Shown: one piece after another, positions 10,550 through 22,404 of the stretch
Position numbering within the stretch: position 1 is the stretch's first letter
Layout of the letters: each line of letters opens with the position of its first letter
Assembly: GCA_036924285.1 (NCBI GenBank)
Contig: JAYKYS010000010.1
Span: 1,612,001-1,676,000, forward strand
DNA from: Asterella californica
Lineage: Eukaryota > Streptophyta > Marchantiopsida > Marchantiales > Aytoniaceae
Reading direction: 5' to 3'
Length of the DNA stretch: 64,000 nucleotides
Made by a program: the position numbers and the translations under genes
Notes under the pieces: model-generated
The model's database searches: none
Told to the model about the DNA's origin: nothing
Seen by the model: the letters and a program-made list of their open reading frames with translations, nothing else

Positions 10550-11400
10550 GTGTAAGGTTAGAGCTACAAACAGAAAAGACTAACAAACTCCGAAGAGGTT
10601 CGAACTGAGCCCATACCATTCGCTGAAAAACCCCTTGCTAAATCTCATTAGGGTTAAAGAGTTACGAATATATTCTTTCATCCGTTAGAGAAACTCGTAT
10701 TATAGATGAGGATTTTCTATAATTCACATTATAGACAGAATTGATTGTGTAAATGGTGTCGGCGAGCTGAAGATGCCACTAGGCATACACATGGGCGTTT
10801 CCACATTAGGATGGATCAATGTTTCTCAAAAAAACTCAAAAATCCAAAATTTTGTGAAGTTTTGGATATTTTTCTCTTTGACCTATTACCAGTTTCTAGC
10901 ATGTTTGATATGGTTGGAAAGCTCAGAATAAGCACTACAAGTTTATGCATTTTTCCCCACCAATGGAGTTGAAGAGGTTTGAGAAAAAGACATTTCAAAA
11001 CTGTATTTCATTTTTAATAAGTAGTACTTTTTGACCTTTGGCGACCTTACTGATCGAGTTGACTTGTATATTTAGATATTTTCTATGAAATTTCTCAGAA
11101 ATATTCTTCACTTGTATCAGAACATGCACAAAAAGTTGTTTTAGAAACTGGCTCATCATATCTACAGTTCTGAGCGACCAAGATAACCAGAAGAAGGTCC
11201 GGATCTCTTTGCATGGCACAAAGAATTTAAGGAGAAATTAGATTTGTATGAATTTTTAAGCATTGTCGTGGATGGTAACAACTGTGCAAGGACAATCGTT
11301 GTGATCATTTTTTGAAGAGGAGCACCAATGAGGAGAATAGATGCGGATCAACTTTCACACGTGGTCTCAGAGAGAAAACAAGGGGACACTTGAACGACTA
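10550..11400. other. No recognised gene
   Basis: Short minus-strand frames only (10816-10998, 10995-11219), without a motif I can assign. This is probably the flank of the degenerate element that follows. Confidence 0.4.
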
Positions 11401-14400
11401 CAAATGAGTTGTTCAAAGCTTTCTTGATCTTTTCTCATGTAGTGGTTATCCGCAAGCACCTTCTCTGCCCACCTTCAGCATTAACTCCTGATTTTGCTCA
11501 AAGAATTGCTCGTGATTCTTTGCGCCCTCCTTATCTATTATTTTTGCTTTTCTTGTGTGTTTTTGCAGGTTCGGAAGAGGAAAAGTTCAGACAGCCCATG
11601 AGACCTTGCCATGTTTTGGTATGAGAAGTAGGTCTACTATTTCACTCTAGCAGTACAAGCACTTTTATGTGAACTGCTCTTATGGACAACAAGGCAAAGT
11701 GTAGCCGAGTATGCGATCGAAGTCGTGACGATCAATAAAGACAACATACTCGGAAGACTATAACTGAGGTGGTCGAGCGGTATGCAAAAGCAAGAAGAAG
11801 ATATGCATAGAAGAAATATATTTTAAAGGATAAATCATAGAACTGAGTTTAATGTCTCTCATTCAGATCGCAATATCTGCTCTATGGTGAAGAGCACGAT
11901 CAATCACGTGAAGAACTTGGTTGGTGATAACCATGAAATAAAGTCGATGTTTGTGGAACATTTCTTGGATCATCTAGATCTATCAAAATTTGTCGCATGT
12001 GTTGTCTAGAAAAGAACAATATTGCGCTAAATTGCTGATTGATAACCTCACTAATGCCTTAGATATTGTCAAAAGGACTTACACTCAAGATGACGTGATT
12101 GGCAAGAAGTGTGCACTAACTATGTGTGCATCTTAGACGATACTTGACAATCAATTAGATAGTGCAACCTCTCGGATTTTAAGACTTCATCTCATAAACA
12201 TTCACATTCATGCTGATGGGAGAGGAGAAGTCATATAAGATGACGGTTTACAGACTAGAAAATGTGCTAGAGTTAGACCTGACAGAAAGCAAACTAAACA
12301 AAAATGTCTAGACTTTTGTACATACGTCATCCGAAGTCAATCCAACAGTTTTCTTCTACTTGCAATCAAACATTCTAAACATTATGCAGCTAATTTTACA
12401 AATACACATATCTCGTAACACAGTCTCCGCACAAGCACAACCATTAAACAAGATCAGTCACATTAATTACACGTCATTTTGTCAGCAGAACCAGTCATTG
12501 TTATGAGGTCCGTACATTGTTTATGTAGGTCCAGACATTGTTTGAGAAGGTCTAGACGATGTGTGAGGAAGTCAAGATGTTCTGCAACAGTTGAACTTCT
12601 TGCATAAGGTCAAGACCCTCTCAAATGAAGTATAGATCTTTGAAGGAATGGACAATAGCAAGGTCCTGACTTTATCTATCTAGGTAGATTGTATACATAT
12701 ATTGTAGCAAAAGATGCGGACCTAGACATTCCAAATGTTTGAAGCTCACTCTAGTTTTAAAATAATTATACAGTAATTGTCTTCAGTGTGCAGGTCTGGT
12801 CCCTATGAAAGTACAGAAAGAAAGAATGTGAATAATATTGTAACCAGTAGATGTTTGCGAACATCTGTCAACTTTAGATAAAACACTGTCCGCTGGTAGA
12901 GAAGATAATGAATTGCACGATGTGCCAAATCCTGTACGTTCATTTTGAAATTTAGATTTGTTCTAATATTCACATATTTTCTTGTCTGTGAAATCTTACA
13001 GACAGAGTTTTATTTCAATTTCTTGGTTGTGAATCCAACATTCATAATCAATGGCGAGAAAATAGAAGTTTGTATCTATCAACCATATTTATAAAACAAA
13101 AACCGAAGTGGGTGAAGAAGAAGGTTGATTGCTGCAAGTATCACGTCGAGTTGACCTTTGTGAAAGATGCATTCAATGCAATTCGCAAAGGTCATTGTGG
13201 GACAAAGGTTCAGACTTGTGCATATCAACATGATTACTGTCGAGTTTTTCACACCACCGAGACAAGCATAGAAAAAAGAGAGGAGTCGTCAAGTTGTTGT
13301 CATGTTTCAGAGAAATGTTTTATCAATTGAAGACAACTGCTCAACACTTTCTTGTGTTTTCCGATGCACTTATCAGCGGGTGGCATTGAGCTCGAGTATT
13401 GCTACAAACTCAAGTGCATCATGCAAGAGTGTGAGTTCTACGGCCTAGATAACTTTGAGAGATTGTTGTGTCTAACATACGAGTTTGCTGAAGCAAACGA
13501 GTCCAGCAGAGAGCAATTGAAGTGGAAGCGATATGAACATGTTGGTCAGGGGATGAAGGACCTAAAAAGTCATGAAAAGAAGAGGATAGAGTTAGTCCAT
13601 GTTCAAACAGATAGACAAACATTTATGAGTTACATTAAATCAAAGCTAGGGTCATTTGTTCTACACGACTTCATCCAGAAGTGTCAAGCAAAGCAATACA
13701 GAGCATGCGTGGAGGATTTTTCTGTCGGAGTAATTGTGTGTGTGATAAACTACACAAAGAACTGCACGTTTATGCTCGAGATGAGATCCAAGTAGATACT
13801 GGACAAGCAAATTGGTGACAACTCTTGTCCACATCTTCTATTATCATTCGACCTTAGCTACAAAAGAAGGAAGAGATGTGAAGAAGGTGATCCACTCCTA
13901 CATCTCTAATGACAAGAGACATGACAACTTTTTCATACAACATGCTTTCAAACTAAACCAAGATTGGTTGGAGACAGAAGAGATTCGATACAAGACCCAT
14001 TGGGTGTGGTCAGACGGTGCGTCTACCAAGTTCAAGAATTCCACTAACTTCTACTTTTGTCTCAAAATACCATGTCATGAACAATGAGATAGAAATGACG
14101 TGAAATTTACTCTCGGCACAGAAAAGGTGAACATGATGATCAAGGAGCAATGATCAAAGGTCACTTGCACATACATCAGATGCAATTTGGTCATACTGAC
14201 AGATCTGATTGTGTAGAGCATGTTGTCAAGTACTGTAGAAGCAAGTTGGAGGTGCAAGACGGTCAAGCTTTGCAAAATGAGCATTTGAGCAAACCAAAAT
14301 CGAACGTGTGTTTTGAGAAATCAAGTTAGAAGATATTGACGGATCATCTAATCTCCTTGCTAATACTCTTCCGACATGTAAGAAGTTACATTGTTTTGAG

Positions 14401-15100
14401 GGCAAAGCAGAAGTGATCCTTGTTTGTTAATGACCAGACAGTTTTCATGCATGTGTCCAGATTGCAGACGAAGGTCTGAAGAAAACTACAACTGGAAGGA
14501 ATGGATAAGTGAGTCTAGAGCCTAGTTCTGAGAGACTACACTACCATCTCATGTGCTGAAGATCTGGATTTGAGATAAGACGAGTTTTTGACAAGCAATG
14601 ATCACGAGCGTATCTCGGATGCTCTCACACTAGGAGATGTCTTTGCTGTGAAATGGGAGGATGGACAAGTGGACTACTATTTGTTGCATTGCACTGGTGT
14701 GAAGCAAAAAATCACAGAAAGGGAGCAATTTTATTAGAAACAAGGAGCATGTCTTCACTCGTGATGATGTTGTGGTGTATGATCAATACTTTTGTTTCCA
14801 AAAGTGACTGAAAGATAAGATGGTATATACTAAAGATCATTGCAGAGATGATGCAATAATCTACTCGAGAGCAGTCAATGTGTACATGGCTCCAATGTTG
14901 AATATCAGAAAAAGATAAAAATAAATCGATTTCTCGTTGGTCCATCAATTTTGAGATACACGAGTAGGTCATAATGCATATCATAGAGAGGGAATCTCAT
15001 GACGTATGATAATCCTTGTTAGTGAATTTTATGAAGATCTTGACCTTGTATTGGACATCCAGACCTCTTATAGAAAGAGATCCAGATGTAATCTAACTAC
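11400..15100 (+). pseudogene. Degenerate transposon-like coding region with an SDGA-x-FKN motif
   Basis: Plus-strand open segments follow one another with stops and frame changes. The longest are 13070-13330, 13352-13795 and 13812-14087. The last reads HWVWSDGASTKFKNSTNFYF. I have seen this SDGA..FKN pattern, usually followed by a charged HGKG block, in multicopy proteins of many eukaryotes that behave like transposon products; I cannot name the superfamily with certainty. A piece at 14637-14800 (VFAVKWEDGQVDYYLLHC) resembles the C-terminal domain of the same proteins. A Cys/His-rich segment lies at 13100-13330. No terminal inverted repeats were recognised. I infer an old, dead mobile element; the exact family is open. 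Confidence 0.4.
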
Positions 15101-15360
15101 CATTGTGTGTTGTTGTGTGAGTGTGTTCTAGTCAAGAATTACAAATGTCTTTCAAAGAGCATTCGAACCTTGTTCAAGAAAGTCTGGACATTCAAGACAT
15201 TGGTCGATCGAATGGTGATAGAGGCGCGCATCTAGGAAGAAGAGGTCTCACGATCAAATCCTCATGGCATGTGTTTCCTATTTTTGCATGTTGACCTCTT
15301 GGATGGGAGTCTATGTTGGATATGTAGCTACGTATTGCATATCTAGGAACGGGGGACCGA

Positions 15361-15530
15361 TATCCTCTTTAATCATAGGCTTCTTGACCTAAGCCTCCGC
15401 ATGCCACTTTGATCATAGGTCAGGAGTTACCTAGTGCGGCTATTGGGAAAACTGGTATCATTCTTAATCATGGATTTCTTGGCTAAGCTTTCGCATGTCA
15501 TTTCGATTATAGATCAGCAGTTATCTGATG
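15361..15530. repeat. Diverged 95-bp tandem duplication
   Basis: 15361-15435 and 15456-15530 align along their length (TTAATCAT, TTCTTG, CTAAGC, CGCATG). Most differences are C/T or G/A, a transition-biased divergence. Confidence 0.7.
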
Positions 15531-15639
15531 TAAGCCTTGTGGGATTGCTAGCAGAGTGCCGAACACATATGCGAGGCCATCAAGTAAGTTCGTGGACGTT
15601 ATTTTTCGTGATTTTCTCTCGATTTGATTTTAGCTTTTT

Positions 15640-15905
15640 CTGTAGAAATTGCAGTGATCAGTGTGATTTAAAATGGATCGCATTGCAGGTCGCTATGAAA
15701 GCGACCCGCAGTTTTAATTTGCACTAATCAGTGCAACTTAAAACTGCAGGTCGTACTGATCTCGCACTATAGAGATCAATGCGACCGGAGTTTAAACAGG
15801 CGGGTCGCACTAATCTCTACAGTGCAAGATCAGTGCGATCGGAGCCCAAGGTGGTTTAGGGTTATCAGCGAAGTGCGTGCAGTGGTGCATCGTGATCAGT
15901 GCGAA
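15640..15905. repeat. GCACT/AGTGC palindromic repeat block 1
   Basis: About ten occurrences of CGCACT, GCACTGATC and GATCAGTGCGA-type words in both orientations. They often form small dyads such as GCACTAATCAGTGC. The block ends just before the ATG of the unknown gene at 15956. Confidence 0.75.
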
Positions 15906-15955
15906 ATGCGGGTTTTGATATCGTGGTTTCTTGGGTAGATCAGTTGTTCTTTGAC

Positions 15956-16938
15956 ATGGCAAACACAAAGAAGAAAGGGTCAGCCAATCTAGAAACTTCT
16001 CGTGTGATACGAGAAGAAAGACCTTATCTTATTTCTTTCGGTACACGAGATGATATAAGGCAAGTAGTGAATGGAGCAGATGAAGAGACGGTAGAGAAGT
16101 TGTGCTTGTTGATAGCGTTATTCTTCAATTTTTCTCGTCCAGATGTAAGTTATATTTTCTTTCTTATGTGTTTTTATGCTTCATTTTTTTCTGTTTTTTG
16201 CTATGTCCGAGGGAATGTGTTCGATATGATGTTTAGTTCATATATCCTAGATGAGTTTAGGATTTTTCTGAATGAACATTATGAATGACAGGTTCGTTTG
16301 TGTAAAGTATTTTTACATTCTTATGATCCTGAAACTCTGATTGCCAAGGTGGGTCAACTGAGATCCAGTTTACTCTCGAACTCATCAGGGAAGCTTTCGC
16401 AATCTCTTCAAGTGTTACTCCAATGCCATCGTTTGTAAGACATGTGTGAATTGCAAACTAGTTTCCAGATTATGACAGAATAGGAAAGTGTTATTTCGCT
16501 AGAGAATGTGCTTATTCTGAGTGGAGAGACATGTTTCAGTGTCTCAATGCTGTTTTTCTTGCAAGGAAGAGACCTAAAACTGTTACAGGGCAGTTGTCAT
16601 TATATGTCAAGTCAAAAGTCGAAAGTCTAGAGGTAGATTTGGATTGAACACAGCTGATGGTGGAGAACTTGGAAGGAGAGATTTTACATGTTCAGAAATA
16701 GGTGAAGCAACAGAAGAAAAGTAAAACCGTCGAGACATTTCTGGGGATGGCTCTAACTCACATTATGATTCATGTGGGAATCTCTCGAGAAGAAGTGTTT
16801 GTGTCCGTCCCACAAGAGAAAACTCAACCTGAAGACGACGTAAGACAAACTGAAGTCCACGAAGATGACGTCAGACAAACTGAAGTCCTAGAAGAGCAAA
16901 CTCAATCTGAAGCCGACATCAGACAAAGTCAAGGATGA
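15956..16938 (+). pseudogene. Unknown spliced gene, with acidic 10-residue repeats at its C-terminus
   Basis: Exon 1 runs from ATG 15956 to 16144 (donor GAT|GTAAGT) and exon 2 from 16292 to about 16433. Exon 3 starts after GACAG near 16482 and keeps frame. The protein starts MANTKKKGSANLETSRVI, has a hydrophobic segment LLIALFFNFS, then CAYSEWRDMFQCLNAVF, a coiled-coil-prone stretch (KSKVESLEVDLD) and repeats of DDVRQTEVHE with a 30-bp period (16834, 16864). Two isolated in-frame stops interrupt exon 3: TGA after DLD and TAG after HVQK. Both fit C-to-T changes from Arg and Gln codons. I recognise no family. It sits between palindromic blocks 1 and 2 and may belong with the HAD-like gene downstream. 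Confidence 0.4.
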
Positions 16939-16999
16939 CAGGATGATTTTGTAGGTACTAATTGATTCATATGTTATCCGTGTTATATGAAATGTTCTC

Positions 17000-17105
17000 T
17001 GTTCGACCCTTGATTAGCGACATTGTTCTTTGTTCGACCTTTCTCTTGTTCGATCCTTTAGACCCTCGCACCTTGATCCCTGTTCGACCCTGTTCGACCC
17101 TTGCA
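17000..17105. repeat. TGTTCGACCCT short repeats
   Basis: Five copies or near-copies at 17000, 17031, 17047, 17082 and 17092, separated by unrelated bases. Confidence 0.7.
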
Positions 17106-17519
17106 AATGAGTAAGGAGGAATGATCTAGAAGTTACAGTTCTGCAGTCTTCGTGCTCGCTTTCTTCTTTGCTAGTTTTTCATGCTTTTCACCCTTTTGAA
17201 ACTCCTTGGGAGGTTTCGTAGAGATGAGTATCCTTCCTTTAATGTCTTTTGGTGAAGAGAATAACGTGAACTTCGTCCATTTTGCATCCTCATCTGGACT
17301 CCATAATTTCTTACCCAAAACTCATGTTGTGATCTTTCCAACCATTCAACCGATCCAAGTTAGTAGCTCTGCTTCATGCTATCCAACACGTTAAATTGTA
17401 TCCTCACATCGACTAACACACTCAACACAACTGGAATTAAGAGAAGTTTGGGCTAAGCTGGACGTGTAGAATCCACATAAACGAACGCTTGATTACATCT
17501 TCTTACCCATTTGTAGTGC

Positions 17520-17960
17520 TTTTCAATCGCACTGAGTGCGTTCGCTTCACGCACTGAGTCTAAGAGTGTCTAAAGCGTATTTTTGTAACACATTGATTTT
17601 TGCTTGCGGGTCGCACTGAGTCCAAAGTGTTTTTCAGTTTCCTTCTAAGTGCGCTCAGTGTGTTCAAGGAACACTGCGCGCAATCTTAAGTTAAGGGTTG
17701 TTTTCTCCATCGCACTGAGTGTGCTTTCGAGTCGCACTGAGTGCGATCAAGGCACACTTCACTTAATCTGCTTGGGTCCTGAATCTTGAATCATGAATCC
17801 GCTTTCGAGTCGCACTAAGCGCGACCTACACGCACTCAGTGCGTCACGATAGTGCGTTCAATGCGTCTTTATCATGGATCACACTGTGTGCGCTCAGTGT
17901 GTCCTGCTTGTGGATTGCACTGAGTGCGTTCTAGGCGCACTAAGTGCACAATGGACCTTG
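17520..17960. repeat. GCACTGAGTGC palindromic repeat block 2
   Basis: At least a dozen copies of CGCACTGAGTGCG or half-site variants (CACTCAGTGCG, CACTAAGTGC, GCTCAGTGTG) in about 440 bp. The full word is itself a dyad. The block lies between the unknown gene and the coiled-coil/HAD gene. Confidence 0.85.
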
Positions 17961-18014
17961 TAAACACAAGCTTTGCTTCCTTATACGTGATCATCTGAAG
18001 ATAGATCACATCAC

Positions 18015-19120
18015 ATGCGTCTTGCCGAGGAAGAGGTGGATACGCGTCTTGCTGAAAAGAAGTTGGAGGAGAAAGAAGTTGACATGCGTTTTGCTGAGAA
18101 GAAGACGGAAGAGGAAGAAATCGATATACGTTTGTCAAGCAAGAGGACGGAAGAAGAAGAGTTAAATCTCAAGGTGAGAGAAACAGAAGATGACTTACAC
18201 GAGAGACTACAAAGCATGGAGGATTCGCTTCACAAAAAAAGAGAAGAGTTACAAGGCTTAAAAGCAGAGGTGAGAGGCATCTGATATTCCAAGGTTTTCT
18301 ATCCTCGATTAATCGAACCAACCATAGTCAGATGCAAAACACTCATTCTAGATTTGAATGGAGTGTTAGTGAAGACCGGAAGGAATGATTTGGATCTTCA
18401 CAGAGCGAAGGAGAGAGGATATAAAGTGGAAAGATGTCAGAAGAAGGATCTGTATTATGTGGTACAAAGAGACGTGAAAGAATTCATGGATGTATGCTGT
18501 CAAGATTTTCAAATTCTTATTTGGACATCTCGAACTCTGAGCAATTGCAATGCTCTTCTTCGATCGATGGAGATTGGAAGGTATCTATCTCTAGGGATAG
18601 CTTCAGGCCAAGTAAGTAGTAATCTTGTTTGACTACTGATTTGAATGACGTTTTCACTTATTTTGATTATGTTTGTGTAATGCTCTTTCTTTTGACGTAC
18701 GATTTGCGAATGAATACAAGTCTGTACCATTTTATCACAAAACATGTGCATTTGTTTCAAAATTGTTGAGAAGCCGCAAGTGGAAACTATTTATACTTGA
18801 AAGACTTCTCTAAACTTTACTCTTAGAATCTGTGTACGAGAGATTGTCTCCTCGTTGATGACTCGCAGGAGAAAAATAGTACTAACAATCCTTTTAGTGC
18901 AATTCATCCTCCGGTTTTTCTTCCGGACTCAGCCGACGTTGACAAAGATGATTACCTTCTGAATATTCTTTTACTGTGGTTGAGAACTTGGGGAATAACC
19001 ACCTGCGAAACCTCAACCTTCGTGCGTTCTACTTACAAGCAAGTGTTCGAGCAAGATCCGTTCTTGACATTGAAAGCTTACTGGGGCAAAATGTCATCAG
19101 AGGATGAAGAGATGGTATGA
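18015..19120 (+). pseudogene. Coiled-coil plus FCP1/NIF-type HAD phosphatase-like gene, interrupted
   Basis: An ATG at 18015 opens a charged coiled coil built of 14-residue units (RLAEEEVD, RLAEKKLEEKEVD, RFAEKKTEEEEID) ending at a stop at about 18282. A second exon (about 18328-18611, donor GTAAGT) reads CKTLILDLNGVLVKTG, the first HAD motif. Here the nucleophile Asp is kept but the second Asp is Asn. ILIWTSRTLSNCNALLRSME is motif II. A third stretch (about 18772-19120) has YLKDFSKLYS, a stop (TAG), then CLLVDDSQEKN, which is motif III. FCP1-family enzymes dephosphorylate Ser/Thr. Plants have many divergent NIF-domain proteins of this LDLNG type with unknown role. The in-frame TAG and the apparently shortened centre suggest loss of function, unless an acceptor at CTCTTAG removes the stop. 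Confidence 0.6.
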
Positions 19121-19379
19121 CAGAGCTGTAGTGTTTTACAGCAAATGGAGTGTATGAAGAATCTCAACTCATGATGTATTCTAGATCCAAGAATTAGTAA
19201 AGATTTGCATTTTTGTCTCATTCATATACAGAAAAAACACATCAGACTGAACCAGAGAACTTCTCAAATGTGACACCTGAATGAATCATCATGGTGTTTC
19301 AAAGATCACAACGTTCAACAAAAAAACATCGTTCAACAAAAAAGCAAATCACACAGAGAACATAGTGTTACTCACAATA

Positions 19380-20110
19380 ATAAAACTCATCGCACGGTTG
19401 GCTGTACTCAGATCGCACTAAAAAGCACATCGGCTGTACTCACATCGCACTAAAAAAAGCACATCAACTGTACTCACATTGCACTAAAAAAGCTCATCGC
19501 ATTGTCCTGTGCGATGTGATTTGACCCCTACACTCACATCTGAAGCAGAGAACATAGTGTCACTCACAATAACAAAAAGCACATCGCACTGTTGGATGTA
19601 GGGGTCATATCGCTGTAAAGATCATTTCGCACAATCCAATGCGATGCGATTTTATCCTTACAAGGTCAAATCGCAGTCCGATGCGATGCGATTTGACCCC
19701 TACATAGAGCACATCGCACTGTTGGATGTAGAGGTCATATCACTGTAAAGATCATATCGTACAATCCACTGCGATGCGATTTTATCTCTAGAAGGTCAAA
19801 TCGCAGTTCGGTGCGATGCGATTTGACCTCTACATAGAGCACATCGCACTGAACCCATAGAAAAGAAACATAGAGCTATACAAAGAACGATTCGCGTTAT
19901 ACAAAGAGTGCACTGAACTCAGAGAAAAAGAACGTCGAGCTATACAAAGAGCGATCCGCACTGAACCTAGAGAAAGAACATCGATCTACAACAACCGTAT
20001 CGCATTGAACTTAGAGAACATCGAAGTAACAAAAATGCTCATCGCACTTACTGCTATAGAGGTCAAATCGCAGTTTAGTGTGACTTGACCCCTACCGCAC
20101 AAACAAAACA
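19380..20110. repeat. CATCGCACT / GCGATGCGATTTGACC repeat block 3
   Basis: Repeated units of about 120-160 bp containing CATCGCACTG, TGTAGGGGTCATATCGC, ATCGCACAATCC and TGCGATGCGATTTGACC in several diverged copies. It shares the GCACT core with blocks 1 and 2 but has its own longer unit. It ends just before the 3' end of the Harbinger transposase, so it could be subterminal repeat of that element or the right end of the cassette. Confidence 0.8.
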
Positions 20111-20189
20111 TCATCTTAATCTTTGTTCTCAATGAATCAATCGACGAGATATAACAAAATGTATCTATGAAAAGCACTGTACAATATAT

Positions 20190-21573
20190 CTAAGGTTTGA
20201 ATAAGAAACCACTTGGATTTCTGTTATGTTCAAGACAAATCTGTACCATTCTATTTCTCCGAAATACTCCACTCGTATGGCTTTGCACATTCTCTCTCTG
20301 ACTTTCTTCTGTATCTTTGTCGTGCTCTATGATCAACTCTCTGTCTTCCTCCATCCACTCATCTTGATTCCTGGATAGAAAATTGTGTAACATAGCACAA
20401 CATCCTACCCATCTCACATACATGTCTATTTTCGGATCTAGTATTCAGTTGAGTGCGAACTTGTTTGAGAGAATGCCATTGATATTTCAGTATACCAATA
20501 CAATATTCATTCGTGACTCGAGCATAAGCTAAACATGTATTAAAATCCTGCTTGTCTCTATCTCCTGTGGTCATTTCGAACGGAGGAATGAGATGATGCA
20601 ATGGTGAATAACTTTAATCACCGAGTAAATATTGTTCCCTCTCAAACAACGGACTCTCGCTGTCGATGTGTTTCTAGAGAGGAGACTTGTGCAAACATGT
20701 AATATCTTGACAGCTTCCTGACATATCTGCAAATAAGAAGAAACTTTGTTTCCTGTGACAACAAACCACTTGCGCGTTCATAGAGAAATTACACTTCTTG
20801 TCGTAGTAAGTCTCTCCATCAAACCGAGGCCTCTGAGACAAAGATGTAAAGGCCATCTATCAATCTTATACAACCCGGAAACCCTTTTGAGACAAAGGCT
20901 TCAGAGATTGTGTTCCTTTTCTCACGATTTGGTCACTGAATGTATCCTCCAAGTGTAGATTCTAAAACTTGCATCACTCTCTTGATGTAAAGGATCATAG
21001 TCTCGTGTCCAATGCCCCAGAGAAGCAAAAAATGGCCTAGAGCAGCACCATTGTCATTATGTCAAATCGATCCAATGCAACAGCGACTTGCAAAGACACG
21101 AGAGCTTGCTTCACCCGAGCTTCATTATGAAAAATAGAATGAGTTTCCACTATATCAACTAGTCTAAAAAAACTATGTCTATCCATCCTGGTTAGCTGTC
21201 AAAAAAAATCATCCAAAAGATTCTCGAAGTAATTTCTGAACTGATCTTGTCTTTCTAAATATCTTGAAGTATACAGAACTCGATACAATTCAATAAATTC
21301 TTCGTCGGAATCTAAATCTAACTCATCGTCATCAGAAGAACTCGTGAACCCTGAATTTTGCACCTTTTTCAGATTGTCCTCTCTTCTCAAATCAGCCTCC
21401 TTCTCGACACCTTCGCTCATTTCACTTCCAGTTTCACTCTCTATATCATTCTTGATGGACTCATATGAACTCGAGGATGCCAACATCACTCGCATCTCCA
21501 CAATGTCCTCTATAGTTTTCAATAGAAATTTTCTCTCAGAAACTCGTGGCATAGTTACAATTGAGATTTTCAC
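20190..21573 (-). pseudogene. PIF/Harbinger transposase (HARBI1-like DDE nuclease), decayed
   Basis: The minus strand follows the whole family in order. An acidic N-terminus comes first (21573-21199, SSSDDDELDLDSDEEF), then RMDRHSFFRLVDIVETH, HNEARVKQALVSLQVAVAL, GIGHETMILYIKRV, GFPGCIRLIDGLYI (first Asp), DGETYYDKKCNFSMNAQVVC, YLLGD (second Asp), ARVTNEYCIGILKYQWHSL (Glu) and CCAMLHNFL. The catalytic D-D-E triad is therefore still legible. This nuclease cuts and pastes the element into TA-rich targets with help from a Myb-like partner. Several single stops (TAG after HKSPL, TAA after LLGD) and a frame change near 20445 kill it. The start could be ATG at about 21552 (MPRVSERK). Confidence 0.85.
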
Positions 21574-21907
21574 TTCGATTCGAGCAGTGTTGTCGATCTA
21601 TCTCAATCTAACCTCAATCAAAGCAGTACTTTCCGTCGCACTCCTTGAAACCTATAATTTCTTCTAAAAAAGATGAGTTTTTTATTTCAAATTCACTGAG
21701 GACGCGAGGTACTGCCACATAACCATGTACTATTTTCATTATCATTATTATAATACATGTGAATGTTGGCATTTAATTCACGGACATAACTGTTACGGTC
21801 AGTAAGACAGGAGCCACGGACCATTTCTACGGACCCGCGGAAAGACCACCTCATTTCTAGATGATATATCCATGAAAGACTGATCGGTAGAAGACAAGGA
21901 CGAAATT

Positions 21908-22207
21908 ATGATTTCTGATGGTTGCAGAAAATTTATTACAAACCATACTCGAGATGTGGGTCAGATTCTAACACATTTGGAGGAGGTACACCTCACTTTG
22001 TCAAGTATCAAATCTCGTTTTGGAGTGTCAAAGATTGTGATGGTTGGTCATTTATGCAGTATTTTTTGGAGGCGATCGAACCCAAAAAACGTATATGTTA
22101 TAGCAAGGATAACAGACTATACTAATATCACTGAGGTTCGACGACGTTTCTTAGGAGCTTGTGTGTTCGCATTAGTATTTGACATGGATAGAGACGTTCA
22201 TTGGTAA
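21908..22207 (+). pseudogene. Ty3/gypsy reverse transcriptase fragment
   Basis: The frame reads HTRDVGQILTHLEEVHLTL, SRFGVSKIVMVGHL and NITEVRRRFLGACVF. This is the thumb/connection part of gypsy RT, normally VGHVVS...VTEVRSFLG. The catalytic YxDD is not present; only about 100 residues remain. It lies upstream of gag/protease remnants on the same strand, the reverse of the normal gag-PR-RT order, so it belongs to another copy or was rearranged. Confidence 0.8.
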
Positions 22208-22404
22208 GATACTTCTATGGAAGAAAAGAAGCGGTGAGATGTCTCTGAGCTTGATACTAGAGTTACAGAAGAGACTAGAGATGGATGAAGAGTCATAGGA
22301 GACGAGCAATTCCTCTAGAGGACGTCCTGTCTATTTCTCAAGCTCTCCATCTTGCACCAAGAGGATGGATGATGTGCAAAGGTCTCAGTAGGATCCAATA
22401 ACTG

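Noticed and set aside
16981..17110. TGTTCGACCCT repeats as a transcription terminator or telomere-like array
   Set aside because: Irregular spacing, only five copies, and no telomeric unit (TTTAGGG).
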